From: an uncultured Bacteroidia bacterium
GTDB taxonomy: Bacteria > Bacteroidota > Bacteroidia > Bacteroidales > F082
Direction of reading: 5' to 3'
DNA: 64,000 nucleotides
NCBI GenBank assembly: GCA_913009755.1
Contig: CAJVWU010000005.1
Coordinates: forward strand, 1 to 64,000
In this document: one piece after another, positions 36,090 through 45,510 of the stretch
How positions within the stretch are numbered: position 1 is the stretch's first letter
How the letters are laid out: each line of letters starts with the position of its first letter
The notes under the pieces: generated by a model
Seen by the model: only the letters and a program-made list of their open reading frames with translations
What the model was told of the DNA's origin: nothing
The model's database searches: none
Position numbers and translations under genes: made by a program

Positions 36090-38538
36090 CCATAGTCCGG
36101 ACAGAAGCCCCAATTTAAAAAAACCGGGCAATGGAAAAAGGTTAACCCTGTTTTTAATCTTTTTCCTTTTTCTTTTGGAGAATATTTTCCCGCAAAACGT
36201 TTTTATCTACGATCAGCAGACAGGCAACCCGATAAGCGATGTTTTTCTTTTTAATGAACAAAAAACCGTTACCACACTTTCCGACAGAACGGGCATTGCC
36301 GATATCAGCGTATTCGGACCGGAAGACCTGATTGTTTTTCAACATTCTTCTTATGAAAATCTGGTATTGAACAAAATCAATATATCATCCTTAAAATTCA
36401 AAATCGGGATGAAACAAAAACTTGTGAGCTTGAATGAAGTGGTGGTATCGGCCAATAAATGGGAATCAGACAAAAGGGAAGTGCCCAACCAGATTGAGGT
36501 GATAAAAAACAGAGACATTGTTTTTGAAAACCCGCAAACCTCAGCCGACATGCTGGCAAACGGAAACCAGGTGTTTGTTCAAAAAAGTCAATTGGGGGGT
36601 GGAAGCCCTATGTTGCGTGGGTTTGCTGCCAACAGGATATTGCTTGTTATTGACGGGGTGAGGCAAAACAATGCCATTTACCGCTCCGGTAACCTGCAAA
36701 ACATCCTCCAGGCCGATGTGAATTCCATCGAAAGCGCAGAAGTGATATTCGGCCCGGGAACCATCATCTATGGCAGCGATGCATTGGGTGGGGTAATTGA
36801 CATCCACACCCTTTCCCCCAAATTATCAGGCAATAAAAACTGGACGGTTTCGGGGCATGGGCTTGCCCGTGTTGCTTCTGCCGACTTTGAAAAAACCATC
36901 CATGCCGACATGAATTTCGGGAATAACAAATGGGCCTTCCTGTTTTCGCTGTCGTTCAGCGATTTTGACGATCTGAAAACGGGCAACCTGCACAACAGAT
37001 ATGCCACACGCCCGCAATATGTTACCCGGGTTAACGGAATGGATTCAACGGTTATTAACGACAAACCCAATATGCAACGCTTCTCGGGCTACAGCCAGTT
37101 CAATCTTTTTTTTAAGATCAAGCAACAATTTTCAAAATATAACAACTGGACCTATTCGTTTTATATGAGCAAAGCAAACGAAGTGCCCCGATATGACCGT
37201 CTGCTTCAATACAAAGGGAATACGCTGAAATATGCCCAATGGTATTATCTGCCTCAGCAATGGATAATGAACAGCCTGAACCTGAATTTTACGAAACCAA
37301 ACAAAGCATTTAACAATGCCCGTTTCAATGTAGCTTACCAGAACGTTAAAGAAGGGCGCAACGACCGCAAGTACCGGCATGAATGGCTTAGAAAAAGAGA
37401 TGAAACGGTTAACATTCTTTCGTTGAATGCCGACTTCGATAAAAATTTGCGTTGGGACAACTATCTATTTTACGGGGTTGAATTTATTTACAACGGGGTT
37501 ACTTCCGTTGGTCAAAAAGAGAACATCAACACCGGGGAGACCCAAACAGCGGCCAGCCGCTATCCTGACGGCATCAACAATTATTTCCAGACGGGAGCAT
37601 ACGTGGAATGGAAAAAGAATTATTCCGGAATCCCCTTGTCGCTTCAGGCCGGGGCACGATATACTTTTGTCAGCCTCTATTCCACTTTTAACGATACCAG
37701 CTTTTACCCGTTGCCTTTTAATGAAATCAGAATACAAAACGGCGCCATTATCGGCAGTGCAGGCCTTACCTACCGGCCCGGAGCATGGCAGGTCAAATTC
37801 AACCTTTCTTCCGGGTTCAGGGCACCCAACCTGGATGATGTGGCCAAAATATTTGATTCGGAGCCGGGCAATGTGGTGGTGCCCAACAAAAACCTGAAAC
37901 CCGAATATCTTTACAACGGTGAATTAGGTTTGATATATAAATATGAAACTATTTTTAATTTTGAAATTACGGCATTCTACTCTTACCTGAAAAATGCAAT
38001 GGTCCGCCGCAATTTCCAGTTGAACGGGCAGGATTCCATAGTTTATGACGGTGAGCTGAGCAAAGTGCAGGCCATTGTCAATGCCGGCCATGCGACAATC
38101 TACGGCAGCAGCCTGCTTTTCAATTTCAGGATAATTAAAGACCTGGCATTCAACACAACATTGACTTACATCAAAGGCCGCGACGATGAAGGCGACGCCA
38201 TGCGGCATGCGCCACCCCTTTACGGGGCTTCCACGCTTACTTACGAACTGAACCGTTTAAAATTAGCTGTGAGTGCAGTTTACAATGCCGAAGTCAGTTA
38301 TGCAAATCTTGCACCCGGCGAAAGGGGCAAGGCATACTTATATGCCACCGATGCAAGCGGTAACCCTTATTCTCCCGCCTGGTGGACATTGAATTTGAAT
38401 GGCAGTTATGCTTTTAATCAAAGCTTTCTCATCACTTTTGGCGTTGACAATATCCTGAACTACCGCTACAGGCCTTATTCTTCGGGGATTACAGCCCCGG
38501 GGATAAATTTTATTGTTGCTTTCAGGTATAGCTTTTAA
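36058..38538 (+). CDS. TonB-dependent outer-membrane receptor (start uncertain)
   Basis: 826 aa from TTG 36058. The signal peptide is KRLTLFLIFFLFLLENIFPQ, but no ATG lies just before it in frame. An ATG at 36131 would give the ideal start MEKR if the five-A run at 36135-36139 had one more A, so a missing base is likely; otherwise the in-frame options are TTG 36058 or ATG 35983 inside yidC. After a short carboxypeptidase-like N-terminal domain, the plug has NEVVVSANKWESDKREVPNQ, GSPMLRGFAANRILLVIDGV and VIFGPGTIIYGSDALGGVID. The barrel ends INFIVAFRYSF. It imports an unknown ligand with TonB-ExbBD energy. No SusD partner is adjacent, so it is more like a siderophore, vitamin or metal receptor. 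Confidence 0.88.
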   Translation: MKKQLKKEGDSHSPDRSPNLKKPGNGKRLTLFLIFFLFLLENIFPQNVFIYDQQTGNPISDVFLFNEQKTVTTLSDRTGIADISVFGPEDLIVFQHSSYENLVLNKINISSLKFKIGMKQKLVSLNEVVVSANKWESDKREVPNQIEVIKNRDIVFENPQTSADMLANGNQVFVQKSQLGGGSPMLRGFAANRILLVIDGVRQNNAIYRSGNLQNILQADVNSIESAEVIFGPGTIIYGSDALGGVIDIHTLSPKLSGNKNWTVSGHGLARVASADFEKTIHADMNFGNNKWAFLFSLSFSDFDDLKTGNLHNRYATRPQYVTRVNGMDSTVINDKPNMQRFSGYSQFNLFFKIKQQFSKYNNWTYSFYMSKANEVPRYDRLLQYKGNTLKYAQWYYLPQQWIMNSLNLNFTKPNKAFNNARFNVAYQNVKEGRNDRKYRHEWLRKRDETVNILSLNADFDKNLRWDNYLFYGVEFIYNGVTSVGQKENINTGETQTAASRYPDGINNYFQTGAYVEWKKNYSGIPLSLQAGARYTFVSLYSTFNDTSFYPLPFNEIRIQNGAIIGSAGLTYRPGAWQVKFNLSSGFRAPNLDDVAKIFDSEPGNVVVPNKNLKPEYLYNGELGLIYKYETIFNFEITAFYSYLKNAMVRRNFQLNGQDSIVYDGELSKVQAIVNAGHATIYGSSLLFNFRIIKDLAFNTTLTYIKGRDDEGDAMRHAPPLYGASTLTYELNRLKLAVSAVYNAEVSYANLAPGERGKAYLYATDASGNPYSPAWWTLNLNGSYAFNQSFLITFGVDNILNYRYRPYSSGITAPGINFIVAFRYSF

Positions 38539-38580
38539 AAAATCCTTAATTTTATTATCTGAGTTTTATAATTCATAGTT

Positions 38581-39693
38581 ATGACTGCCAGACAAAAATT
38601 GAAAGAATTGTTGGCCTTAGCAGATATACGGATCAATGGTGACAGGCCCTGGGATATGCTGGTCCATAACGATAAACTGTATGGCCGTATCCTTTCGGGG
38701 GGAAGCCTTGCATTGGGGGAAGCTTATATGGACGGATGGTGGGACTGTGATGCATTGGATCAGTTCTTTCAAAGGGTATTGAAAGCCAATCTGCAAAATA
38801 AAATCCGCAAGTCACCGTCACTACTCCTTTTTATGATGCAGGCCCGCCTGACCAACATGCAGAGAAAATCGAAAGCTTTCAATATTGGTAAAAAACATTA
38901 CGACACCGGGAATACCTTGTTTGAGAACATGCTCGACAAAAACATGAATTACAGTTGCGGCTACTGGAAAGACACCTCCGGTCTTGATCAGGCCCAGCTC
39001 AATAAAATGGAACTGATTTGCCGCAAACTGATGCTGAAACCCGGAATGAAGCTGCTGGATATCGGTTGCGGCTGGGGAACGCTGGCAAAGTATGCTGCTG
39101 AAAAATACAAAGTAAAAGTATTGGGTATAACCGTTTCGGAAAAGCAGGCCGGTTATGCAAAAAAGCTGGTCAAGGGACTGGATGTTGACATCCTGATGGA
39201 AGATTACAGAAACATAAAAGGTATATTCGACCGTATTGTTTCGGTCGGGATGATAGAGCATGTGGGATATAAGAATTACCGTACTTACTTTAAAAAAGCA
39301 GCATCAATCCTTAAAGAGAACGGCCTTTTTTTGTTGCATACCATTGGCAGCAACCGGTCGGTAAGGCAAACAAACCCCTGGACACAGAAATACATTTTCC
39401 CCAACAGCATGCTCCCTTCCGCACAGCAACTGACCTCGGCTTACGAAGGTTTGTTCAGGATGGAAGACTGGCACAGCTTCGGGCCTTACTACGATAAAAC
39501 CCTGATGGCCTGGCATGAAAATTTCAATAAAAACCGGGAAAAGATAAAAAGCAATTACGACGAACGTTTCAGGAGGATGTGGAACTATTACCTGTTGAGT
39601 TCTGCCGGTTCGTTCAGGGCACACGACAATCAATTGTGGCAGATCGTTTTCTCAAAAACAGGTTCGCAGATTGATTACGAAAGCATAAGGTAA
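38581..39693 (+). CDS. cyclopropane-fatty-acyl-phospholipid synthase family methyltransferase
   Basis: 370 aa. The SAM-binding core is KLLDIGCGWGTLAKYAAEKY, preceded by HYDTGNTLFENMLDKNMNYS, the family's lipid-pocket motif, and followed by FDRIVSVGMIEHVGYKNYRT. It adds a methylene group to unsaturated phospholipid acyl chains in the inner membrane; close relatives do other lipid methylations, so the exact product is inferred. Length normal. The last part of the gene contains a 25-base stretch repeated at 40018-40042 downstream. Confidence 0.92.
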   Translation: MTARQKLKELLALADIRINGDRPWDMLVHNDKLYGRILSGGSLALGEAYMDGWWDCDALDQFFQRVLKANLQNKIRKSPSLLLFMMQARLTNMQRKSKAFNIGKKHYDTGNTLFENMLDKNMNYSCGYWKDTSGLDQAQLNKMELICRKLMLKPGMKLLDIGCGWGTLAKYAAEKYKVKVLGITVSEKQAGYAKKLVKGLDVDILMEDYRNIKGIFDRIVSVGMIEHVGYKNYRTYFKKAASILKENGLFLLHTIGSNRSVRQTNPWTQKYIFPNSMLPSAQQLTSAYEGLFRMEDWHSFGPYYDKTLMAWHENFNKNREKIKSNYDERFRRMWNYYLLSSAGSFRAHDNQLWQIVFSKTGSQIDYESIR

Positions 39694-39748
39694 GTTGCCG
39701 GCCGGTAATCGGCGGTCTGTCGTCGTAATGCGCTTGCAATGCTCTTCC

Positions 39749-39980
39749 TTATTTGTACCAAAGACACTCCTCTGAAGTAATCCGGGAGCTAATAATCTGG
39801 AATTTTACAACAACTCTGGTTTTCTTATTAGGAGTTAATCGTCCAATAAATTCACTTTGGGATAGAGTATTTAACAAATCTTCAATCTCGTCCAAAAGTT
39901 TTAAACTGTAATTTGTATTACCATTTCTGTTATTAAAAAATTCAAGAATGTTTCTTAATTCCAGATGGTTCTTTATAAAA
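39749..39980 (-). pseudogene. remnant of a ParE/RelE-type toxin
   Basis: A minus-strand frame ending in TAA at 39749 encodes HLELRNILEFFNNRNGNTNY, then SLKLLDEIEDLLNTLSQSEF and IGRLTPNKKTRVVV. This resembles the internal helix pair and beta-strand of small ParE/RelE-like toxins, which continue with an NYxIFYEI strand. Here the reading instead runs into KFQIISSRITSEECLWYK and stops, and the N-terminal strand has no start codon. So only the middle survives. No antitoxin is adjacent. Confidence 0.5.
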
Positions 39981-40014
39981 AACCCTTCCGGGCTCTGCGA
40001 ACTCCGGAAGGGTT
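39980..40014 (-). terminator. minus-strand terminator hairpin
   Basis: An 11-bp perfect stem (AACCCTTCCGG at 39981-39991, CCGGAAGGGTT at 40004-40014) with a 12-base loop. On the minus strand six T follow, so it likely ended the beta-barrel gene at 40067-40860. Confidence 0.8.
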
Positions 40015-40066
40015 TAAGTTCTGCCGGTTGGTTCAGGGCACATTACAGCCTGTTTGTGTTTTGGAG

Positions 40067-40860
40067 TTATTTTTTCGATTTGAAGATAGTTTTTGGCAAC
40101 AATAGCTGCACCTGAACCCGCCATTGCTATTCGGGGCCAAAGTCAGGTCGCACAACATTATAATACAACTGGGTTTGCAGGTTTAAAGGTAGTTTTCCAC
40201 CAAGCATGACAAGTTTTCCACCTCCGGCTCCCAAAGGAACTACCCACCTGTCTCCCGAACCGGCCGTCCAGTCGGCAGTAATGATGGGTGCGCTGTTTAT
40301 ATACCAACCGTCGCCCTAATTGAAGTACAAGAAATAAATTCAGGAGCATGTGGTTTACATTATCCCTTTCGGGTTTTCCGGCAAACGACCAGGCATTGTT
40401 AATTAATACCCCGAAAGTCCACTCGCCCGGTTGAGCCAAAACAACAAACGAAGGGCCGGCACTCCATTGCTGTGTACCCCGTTTACTTCCACCTGTTGGA
40501 AATTCAATTACAGGACCAAATCCCCACGTCAATCCTTTACGCAGTAAGTACAATGTCCCCCAACCCACTCGATTCCTTGCCACTTTCGTTTGCAAAATCG
40601 GGAATGGATACTATGGGGATAATGGTCCGGGTGATGAGTCTGCCACCGGCAAAGGGAAGTACCGGTTGAATGTTCAGTACATTCATATTACGGTTAAATG
40701 GGCCGTAATTCATGTTTAAGTTATTCTGAAAGAGGAAACTCATTAGGTCTGCCAACGGGTTTGCTGCAGCTATTGATAAGTCTTCCTTAGAAGATTGTTG
40801 GGCATTTATCAATCCTACTGTAAAAATTATAAACAGTGCTGTTATTAGTATCCTTTTCAT
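40067..40860 (-). pseudogene. outer-membrane beta-barrel/'transporter' pseudogene with three lesions
   Basis: The start at 40860 gives a signal peptide (MKRILITALFIIFTVGLINAQ) and NPLADLMSFLFQNNLNMNYG, then NVLNIQPVLPFAGGRLITRT, a family widespread in Bacteroidota as a small barrel, sometimes labelled transporter or neuromedin U. The frame breaks near 40545 after GLGDIVLTA, continuing in another frame with LLRKGLTWGFGPVIEFPTGG. It breaks again near 40318, where one extra G in GGG separates LVLQLG from DGWYINSAPIITADW. A TAG at 40127-40129 sits where NVVRPDFGPE would continue as a Trp codon into QWRVQVQLLLPKTIFKSKK and the TAA at 40067. Three independent lesions indicate decay rather than error. 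It lies downstream of three DUF1254 genes. Confidence 0.8.
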
Positions 40861-40909
40861 TTTTTTTTTAATATTAAGAATCAGTGATTACATTATTTGG
40901 TATTCACGC

Positions 40910-42346
40910 TTAGTTGATTTTTTCCACATCCGGTAAAACAAAACTCTTGTCGAAATAGGCTTTCTCCGGCCCGTAAAGGCGGAACAACAGGAAGAAATCT
41001 TCACCGGCTGTTGGTATCCAATTGGACTTCAGTCCGGCTGGTGCCTTTTTGCCAAAGTAGATATCAACCGAACCATCTTTGTTCATTTTCATCGCAGATT
41101 TATCATAAGACGACAAGCCAACCTTGTTGGCATTGTTGTAAATAAATGCCTTGGTCTTCATACTGTATGCGATAACAGACCAAAAATCCCGGGCTGGTAC
41201 GTTGGCCGGCACGATAAGTTTGTAATTGTACTTTCCGGATAATAATTTGCCACCGGCATCACGCAGATCAAGCAGGTAGGCAGAGGCCTTACCCAAATGT
41301 CGTGGGATAAAGGTCACCCAGAAAAACATGCTGCCCCTTTCGTCCATCAACAGGTATTTACCTTCATCATAAACAAAACCGTCTTTGGATGGCTGTTTGA
41401 GATCCTGCCACTGGCGATTTGGCCAATAGGTTTCCGTGGAATAGCCCGGTGTTTCAAACATATATTGCAGGTAGGCATAGCCGGCTTTTGCCGCTTTTTC
41501 CAATGCTTGCTTCTCTTTTCCTTCAGGAGCAAATGGCTTCCCTTTCTCAATACCGATAGATGCCAACATTCCGCCCATCACCTTGTCACGCGCGAGTAAC
41601 GGCTCTTCATTCAGCAGCTCGGTAATATCTGCAAAGAAACTCAGATTATAGACAGGCAATGTTGGCAAATGCTTATTTGCAATGTCAATGTAATGACCCT
41701 TTGGTGGATGAGCAGCCTGGCTCAGCGGGTAGGCATTGAGATTCAGGGCGTATTTGGCCGCCTCACCGAAACCTGCACCGTTGAGCGGGATAAGGCGTAG
41801 GGCAACAAAGGCATCATACTGATCCATAGGTACCATGAAGTAGCCTTGTGGAATTTTGCCCTTATAACCCGGTGGTAAAAACAGATATTTTCCCCCCTTG
41901 CCCTTGTCCATACCTGCCGGGCCAATATCTGCGACCGGTTCCTGCCATACATTGATGGCACTTCCGAAAATAGCTGTTCGTTTTGAAGCCGGCGGTATAT
42001 CAAGAACGACCGGGCCATTTTTTGTGGTGATAAATACCGTTGCATAAGGTGTTTGGTTGTTGGGAGTAATGGCCTCCTGCAATGGCGTGGGAGGTTTCGA
42101 TAGCCAGTAAACCGTGTTGAAACTACCACCCAGATCAAAATTACCCTTGCGCATACTAATCATACTTACAGCCGGCATGGCCCACACCATGGCATCTATT
42201 CCACGTTGGTAGGTAATTTGGTATCTCCAGTCAGTTTGATGACTTTGCGCTTCCGGTTTAGCTTTTGGTGTTGGCTGACATCCAACGGCAAAAAGTACTA
42301 TCAACGAGAGGGCTATAAGTTTTCCGGTATTCTTAATTTTCTTCAT
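40910..42346 (-). CDS. DUF1254/DUF1214 lipoprotein, paralogue 1
   Basis: 478 aa. The lipobox is FAVGC with Cys23. An N-terminal DUF1254-like domain has QRGIDAMVWAMPAVSMISMR and PNNQTPYATVFITTKNGPVV. The C-terminal DUF1214-like domain has LIVPANVPARDFWSVIAYSM, KTKAFIYNN, MNKDGSVDIYFGKKAP and NWIPTAGEDFFLLFRLYGPE. Function unknown. It is the most divergent of three tandem paralogues on the minus strand; gaps to its neighbours are 50 and 49 bp, fitting one transcript. Confidence 0.87.
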   Translation of the reverse strand: MKKIKNTGKLIALSLIVLFAVGCQPTPKAKPEAQSHQTDWRYQITYQRGIDAMVWAMPAVSMISMRKGNFDLGGSFNTVYWLSKPPTPLQEAITPNNQTPYATVFITTKNGPVVLDIPPASKRTAIFGSAINVWQEPVADIGPAGMDKGKGGKYLFLPPGYKGKIPQGYFMVPMDQYDAFVALRLIPLNGAGFGEAAKYALNLNAYPLSQAAHPPKGHYIDIANKHLPTLPVYNLSFFADITELLNEEPLLARDKVMGGMLASIGIEKGKPFAPEGKEKQALEKAAKAGYAYLQYMFETPGYSTETYWPNRQWQDLKQPSKDGFVYDEGKYLLMDERGSMFFWVTFIPRHLGKASAYLLDLRDAGGKLLSGKYNYKLIVPANVPARDFWSVIAYSMKTKAFIYNNANKVGLSSYDKSAMKMNKDGSVDIYFGKKAPAGLKSNWIPTAGEDFFLLFRLYGPEKAYFDKSFVLPDVEKIN

Positions 42347-42396
42347 TTTCCTATTTATTTTAGTAAATCCATTTTGTTATTTAAAGTTTTTACATC

Positions 42397-43824
42397 TTAT
42401 TGCACTTTAACCAATGGAGGGTTTTCCCATTTACCCGTCGGGGGGGCTTCTTTAGGGCCATAAAGTCTTAGTATTACGAAAAAAGGGCCATCGGGAGCAG
42501 GCAACCAATTTGATTCCAGCTTTTTACCAGGCGAAACTTTTTGAATGTATAAAGTGAGTGAGCCATCTTTTCCCATAACGAATTGTTTCATCATGGTAGA
42601 ATTAAGCAGATAGCGTTTCGGTAGATTTTCGACCAGTAGTTGAGTCTTGCTGTCGTACATGGTAAGCGACCAGAAAGCGTTTACCGGGGGCAATTGGCCT
42701 TTTGCAAATGTGATCCGGTAATTATTTTTTGCTGTATTCAGAGGTTGCCCGGCGCTATCAGTAAAATAGACCGGATAGACTGCTTCTTTCCCTGAATTCC
42801 CATAAAGACCTGTATGTGCAGCTACTGCCCGCATAACATAGAAATTAGAAAGCCCATAGTTTTTAACCGCACTCTCTTTTAAAAATTTCCTTGTTCCAAA
42901 GATCTTGGCACTGGCCAACGGGTCTGAAGCAAATTTTTTAATAAATGCTTCAATTTCAGCAAATCCATCTTTTACCCCTTCTTTTAAGGCTTTTTGAATT
43001 TCAGGACTAAACTGATTGATATCAAATGAATCCAAAGTTCCGATACCAATTTTGGCAAAACGCTTCATTAATTTTTTTTCATCGGGAAGTTTTTCAGAAA
43101 GACTTAAAACAAAGTTTATGTATTTGAAGGAATTAATATTAAACTGGTCACCTTCGTGCCAATTTGGAAATTTAACCGCCGGTGCTGCCGGAGGGGCCGG
43201 AGTTCCAAGGAAAGTACTTAACGGTTGAAACTGATAGCCAGCCTGAATTTCTTTTACTCTTGCAACATCTTTAGAATCAAATAATTGCGTACGTATGATG
43301 CTAAAGACCATATTTGTTTCACTGTGAATGACTTCTTTTATATTTTTCGGGACTTTACCATGCCATCCGGGGCCTGTAATCAGATAATTTCCGGGAACAT
43401 TTCCCTTCGTCACGGTGCTTACGTAAGCGAAATTATGTGTATATAAATCTATTAGCTGAACCTGATAAAACCGGTTTTTTTCCATTTTTGGTATCGTAAG
43501 AACCAGAGGCTCCGTTCTCAAATCACCCCAAAACATACAATAGGGTGTGTCGGAGTTGGGCGCTACTATTGCCTTGTCTTTTGGGGTGTAAACCCTTGCC
43601 ACACAAGCCAGATTATTAAACCCTCCCTTGTATTCCGGAGAGTTTGGATTGACAGCATACATATACATGGTTTTGTAATTTACCACCAGCGGAAAGCCAT
43701 AGATGTAAGCCTCTTTTGCTATTTGTCTGGCTTGCCCGGGGGATAGCTCATCCTGATGGCTGCAACCGGAGAGCGCCACAGCCAGTATGGCTGTAATCGA
43801 AATTAAAAATGTTTTTGTTTTCAT
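42397..43824 (-). CDS. DUF1254/DUF1214 lipoprotein, paralogue 2
   Basis: 475 aa. Lipobox ALSGC with Cys21. The DUF1254-like part contains AKEAYIYGFPLVVNYKTMYM, VAPNSDTPYCMFWGDLRTEP and NRFYQVQLIDLYTHNFAYVS. The DUF1214-like part contains ITFAKGQLPPVNAFWSLTMY and MGKDGSLTLYIQK, and NWLPAPDGPFFVILRLYGPK. The conserved N-x-D-T-P-Y/Y segment and the PPVxAFWSLTxY segment are shared with paralogue 3. Likely anchored on the periplasmic side of a membrane. No known reaction. Confidence 0.9.
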   Translation of the reverse strand: MKTKTFLISITAILAVALSGCSHQDELSPGQARQIAKEAYIYGFPLVVNYKTMYMYAVNPNSPEYKGGFNNLACVARVYTPKDKAIVAPNSDTPYCMFWGDLRTEPLVLTIPKMEKNRFYQVQLIDLYTHNFAYVSTVTKGNVPGNYLITGPGWHGKVPKNIKEVIHSETNMVFSIIRTQLFDSKDVARVKEIQAGYQFQPLSTFLGTPAPPAAPAVKFPNWHEGDQFNINSFKYINFVLSLSEKLPDEKKLMKRFAKIGIGTLDSFDINQFSPEIQKALKEGVKDGFAEIEAFIKKFASDPLASAKIFGTRKFLKESAVKNYGLSNFYVMRAVAAHTGLYGNSGKEAVYPVYFTDSAGQPLNTAKNNYRITFAKGQLPPVNAFWSLTMYDSKTQLLVENLPKRYLLNSTMMKQFVMGKDGSLTLYIQKVSPGKKLESNWLPAPDGPFFVILRLYGPKEAPPTGKWENPPLVKVQ

Positions 43825-43922
43825 TTTGGTGTGTTTTTCAGGTTCATCACCCGGAATACAGTAATTTTATTCCGGGTGATCGTTATTGTCTTTCTGAACC
43901 TTGCCCGGCCATCATTAACATG

Positions 43923-45350
43923 CTATTTTACTTTTTTAACGGGGGGAACTATCCATGCTCCGTCTAAAACGCTCTTTTCAGGCCAGTATAACCTTAATGT
44001 CAGGTTGGTTAATCCTTCTTTTGTTGATGGTAACCAATCGGAAGTTTTATCTCCTCCCGGATTAGTACTTTGGATATAAATATCCAATGAGCCGTCTTTA
44101 TTATATTTAAGATCATCTCTGTCGCCCAGTGCAAATCTGTTGAGCGGGTTTGCTATTAAAAAATCTTTGCTGTTATAGGCCGTGAGTGACCAAAATGCTT
44201 TTACCGGAGGCAATTGATCTTTATCGAAATGGAGAACATATTTGTTTTTACCATTTATGGGGTTACCGTCACTATCCATTGACGTAGTCGGATAAACGGC
44301 ATCTGCGGCTAAATTGGCTCCAAGGCCTATGAATGCAATCAAGGCCCTAAATTCATAATTTATTCCATAATTGCCCATCCCTTCTGTCATAAGCAACCAT
44401 CCATTCACAACCTTTAGTCCTGCATCTACTTTTCCTGTGGAAATGGCTATCCATTTTTGATGCTCTTGCTCAGGAATAGCATTTAGTTTTTTTATTAGTT
44501 CGGGCGAAAATCTTTTCATCGAAAATGTCTGCCCTGCAATAATTCCTATTGATTTCATTTCTTTAACTATGGAAGAATCAGCCTTTGCAGGCGGGTTGGT
44601 AGCCATTAATTGAGCAAGTTTGTTAAAGTATTCTTCAGTAGTTAAAGCTCGGGTATCCTCTACCGGTACAATTTTTTTGTTTTCTTCAGAAACGGTACCT
44701 ATTACCGGCTCATACTTTTTCCCATATTTACTTAAAAGATCTACTTTCATTCCATCTTGAAATTTTGCTACTATTGTAGCACCATCTCTTGCGCTATTGA
44801 CCTGGGTTCTGCCAATCATCCAGACGATATTTGTTGGTGATTTAACCTGAGTCATTCCTTTAGGAACTTTTCCTTTCCAAAAAGGACCTGTAATTAAAAA
44901 TGTATGTGCACCGGTTCCTGTTGTTCTTGGTCCCGGGACAAAAAAGACATTGGAGTAAGCATCATACAGAGGCAACAGATAATATCTTTTGGATGCAGGA
45001 ACACTTAATACCACAGGCTCTGCTTTTAAATCAAACCAAACATTCGAATAATAAGTATCTACATTGGGTTTTACAATCGCGGTAAATTTATCGTCAGGAA
45101 ACTGTCTGAAATGACCTGTCTGATTTACAGGAGCATAAACCGATGTTGGCTTTTTAACGTTTGTAGAGATTTTTTTGGTGTAATCCATCAAAATCATCGG
45201 GTATCCAAAGACGTAAGCTTTTGTTGCAATTTCAATAACCGTACTGTCAGGAATTGTGTTTTTGTCAGAAGTTTCTTTTTTAGTGGAATTTCCACAAGCT
45301 GTAACGATAAACAGCAATAAAACCAATGTGCTGACTGATACTTTTTTCAT
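43923..45350 (-). CDS. DUF1254/DUF1214 lipoprotein, paralogue 3
   Basis: 475 aa. Lipobox IVTAC with Cys19. It has IATKAYVFGYPMILMDYTKK, VKPNVDTYYSNVWFDLKAEP and KRYYLLPLYDAYSNVFFVPG in the DUF1254-like part, and LHFDKDQLPPVKAFWSLTAY, YNKDGSLDIYIQS and DWLPSTKEGLTNLTLRLYWP in the DUF1214-like part. It is first of the three tandem paralogues in transcript order and lies 160 bp below the TetR-like genes, so it may be their first target. Function unknown. Confidence 0.9.
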   Translation of the reverse strand: MKKVSVSTLVLLLFIVTACGNSTKKETSDKNTIPDSTVIEIATKAYVFGYPMILMDYTKKISTNVKKPTSVYAPVNQTGHFRQFPDDKFTAIVKPNVDTYYSNVWFDLKAEPVVLSVPASKRYYLLPLYDAYSNVFFVPGPRTTGTGAHTFLITGPFWKGKVPKGMTQVKSPTNIVWMIGRTQVNSARDGATIVAKFQDGMKVDLLSKYGKKYEPVIGTVSEENKKIVPVEDTRALTTEEYFNKLAQLMATNPPAKADSSIVKEMKSIGIIAGQTFSMKRFSPELIKKLNAIPEQEHQKWIAISTGKVDAGLKVVNGWLLMTEGMGNYGINYEFRALIAFIGLGANLAADAVYPTTSMDSDGNPINGKNKYVLHFDKDQLPPVKAFWSLTAYNSKDFLIANPLNRFALGDRDDLKYNKDGSLDIYIQSTNPGGDKTSDWLPSTKEGLTNLTLRLYWPEKSVLDGAWIVPPVKKVK

Positions 45351-45380
45351 TGTTTTGCATTTTAAATTAATAATTTATTC

Positions 45381-45476
45381 TTATTGTAATTTTTTTATCC
45401 CGTCTTTAGCTGCTTCTAAATCAGTCATAAAGCCGGTGTTACCGTGTAAGATGGCAACTGTGGCAGACCGCTTCAT
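45381..45476 (-). other. 31-codon open frame, possible gene remnant
   Basis: In the gap between paralogue 3 and the TetR-like gene, ATG 45476 to TAA 45381 reads MKRSATVAILHGNTGFMTDL followed by EAAKDGIKKLQ. It looks protein-like and is open seven more codons upstream (SDVVSGR), like the C-terminal end of a lost gene. I do not recognise the family. Confidence 0.2.
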
Positions 45477-45510
45477 TCTTCCGGAAACCACATCGCTATA
45501 TCAGTACTCG

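Larger units (their letters stand above)
39694..40066. other. degenerate intergenic region with a short direct repeat
   Basis: 373 bases after the cfa-like gene with no intact gene. It contains the toxin remnant, the terminator, and a 25-base segment at 40018-40042 that repeats 39599-39623 of the cfa-like gene with one mismatch. Confidence 0.6.
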
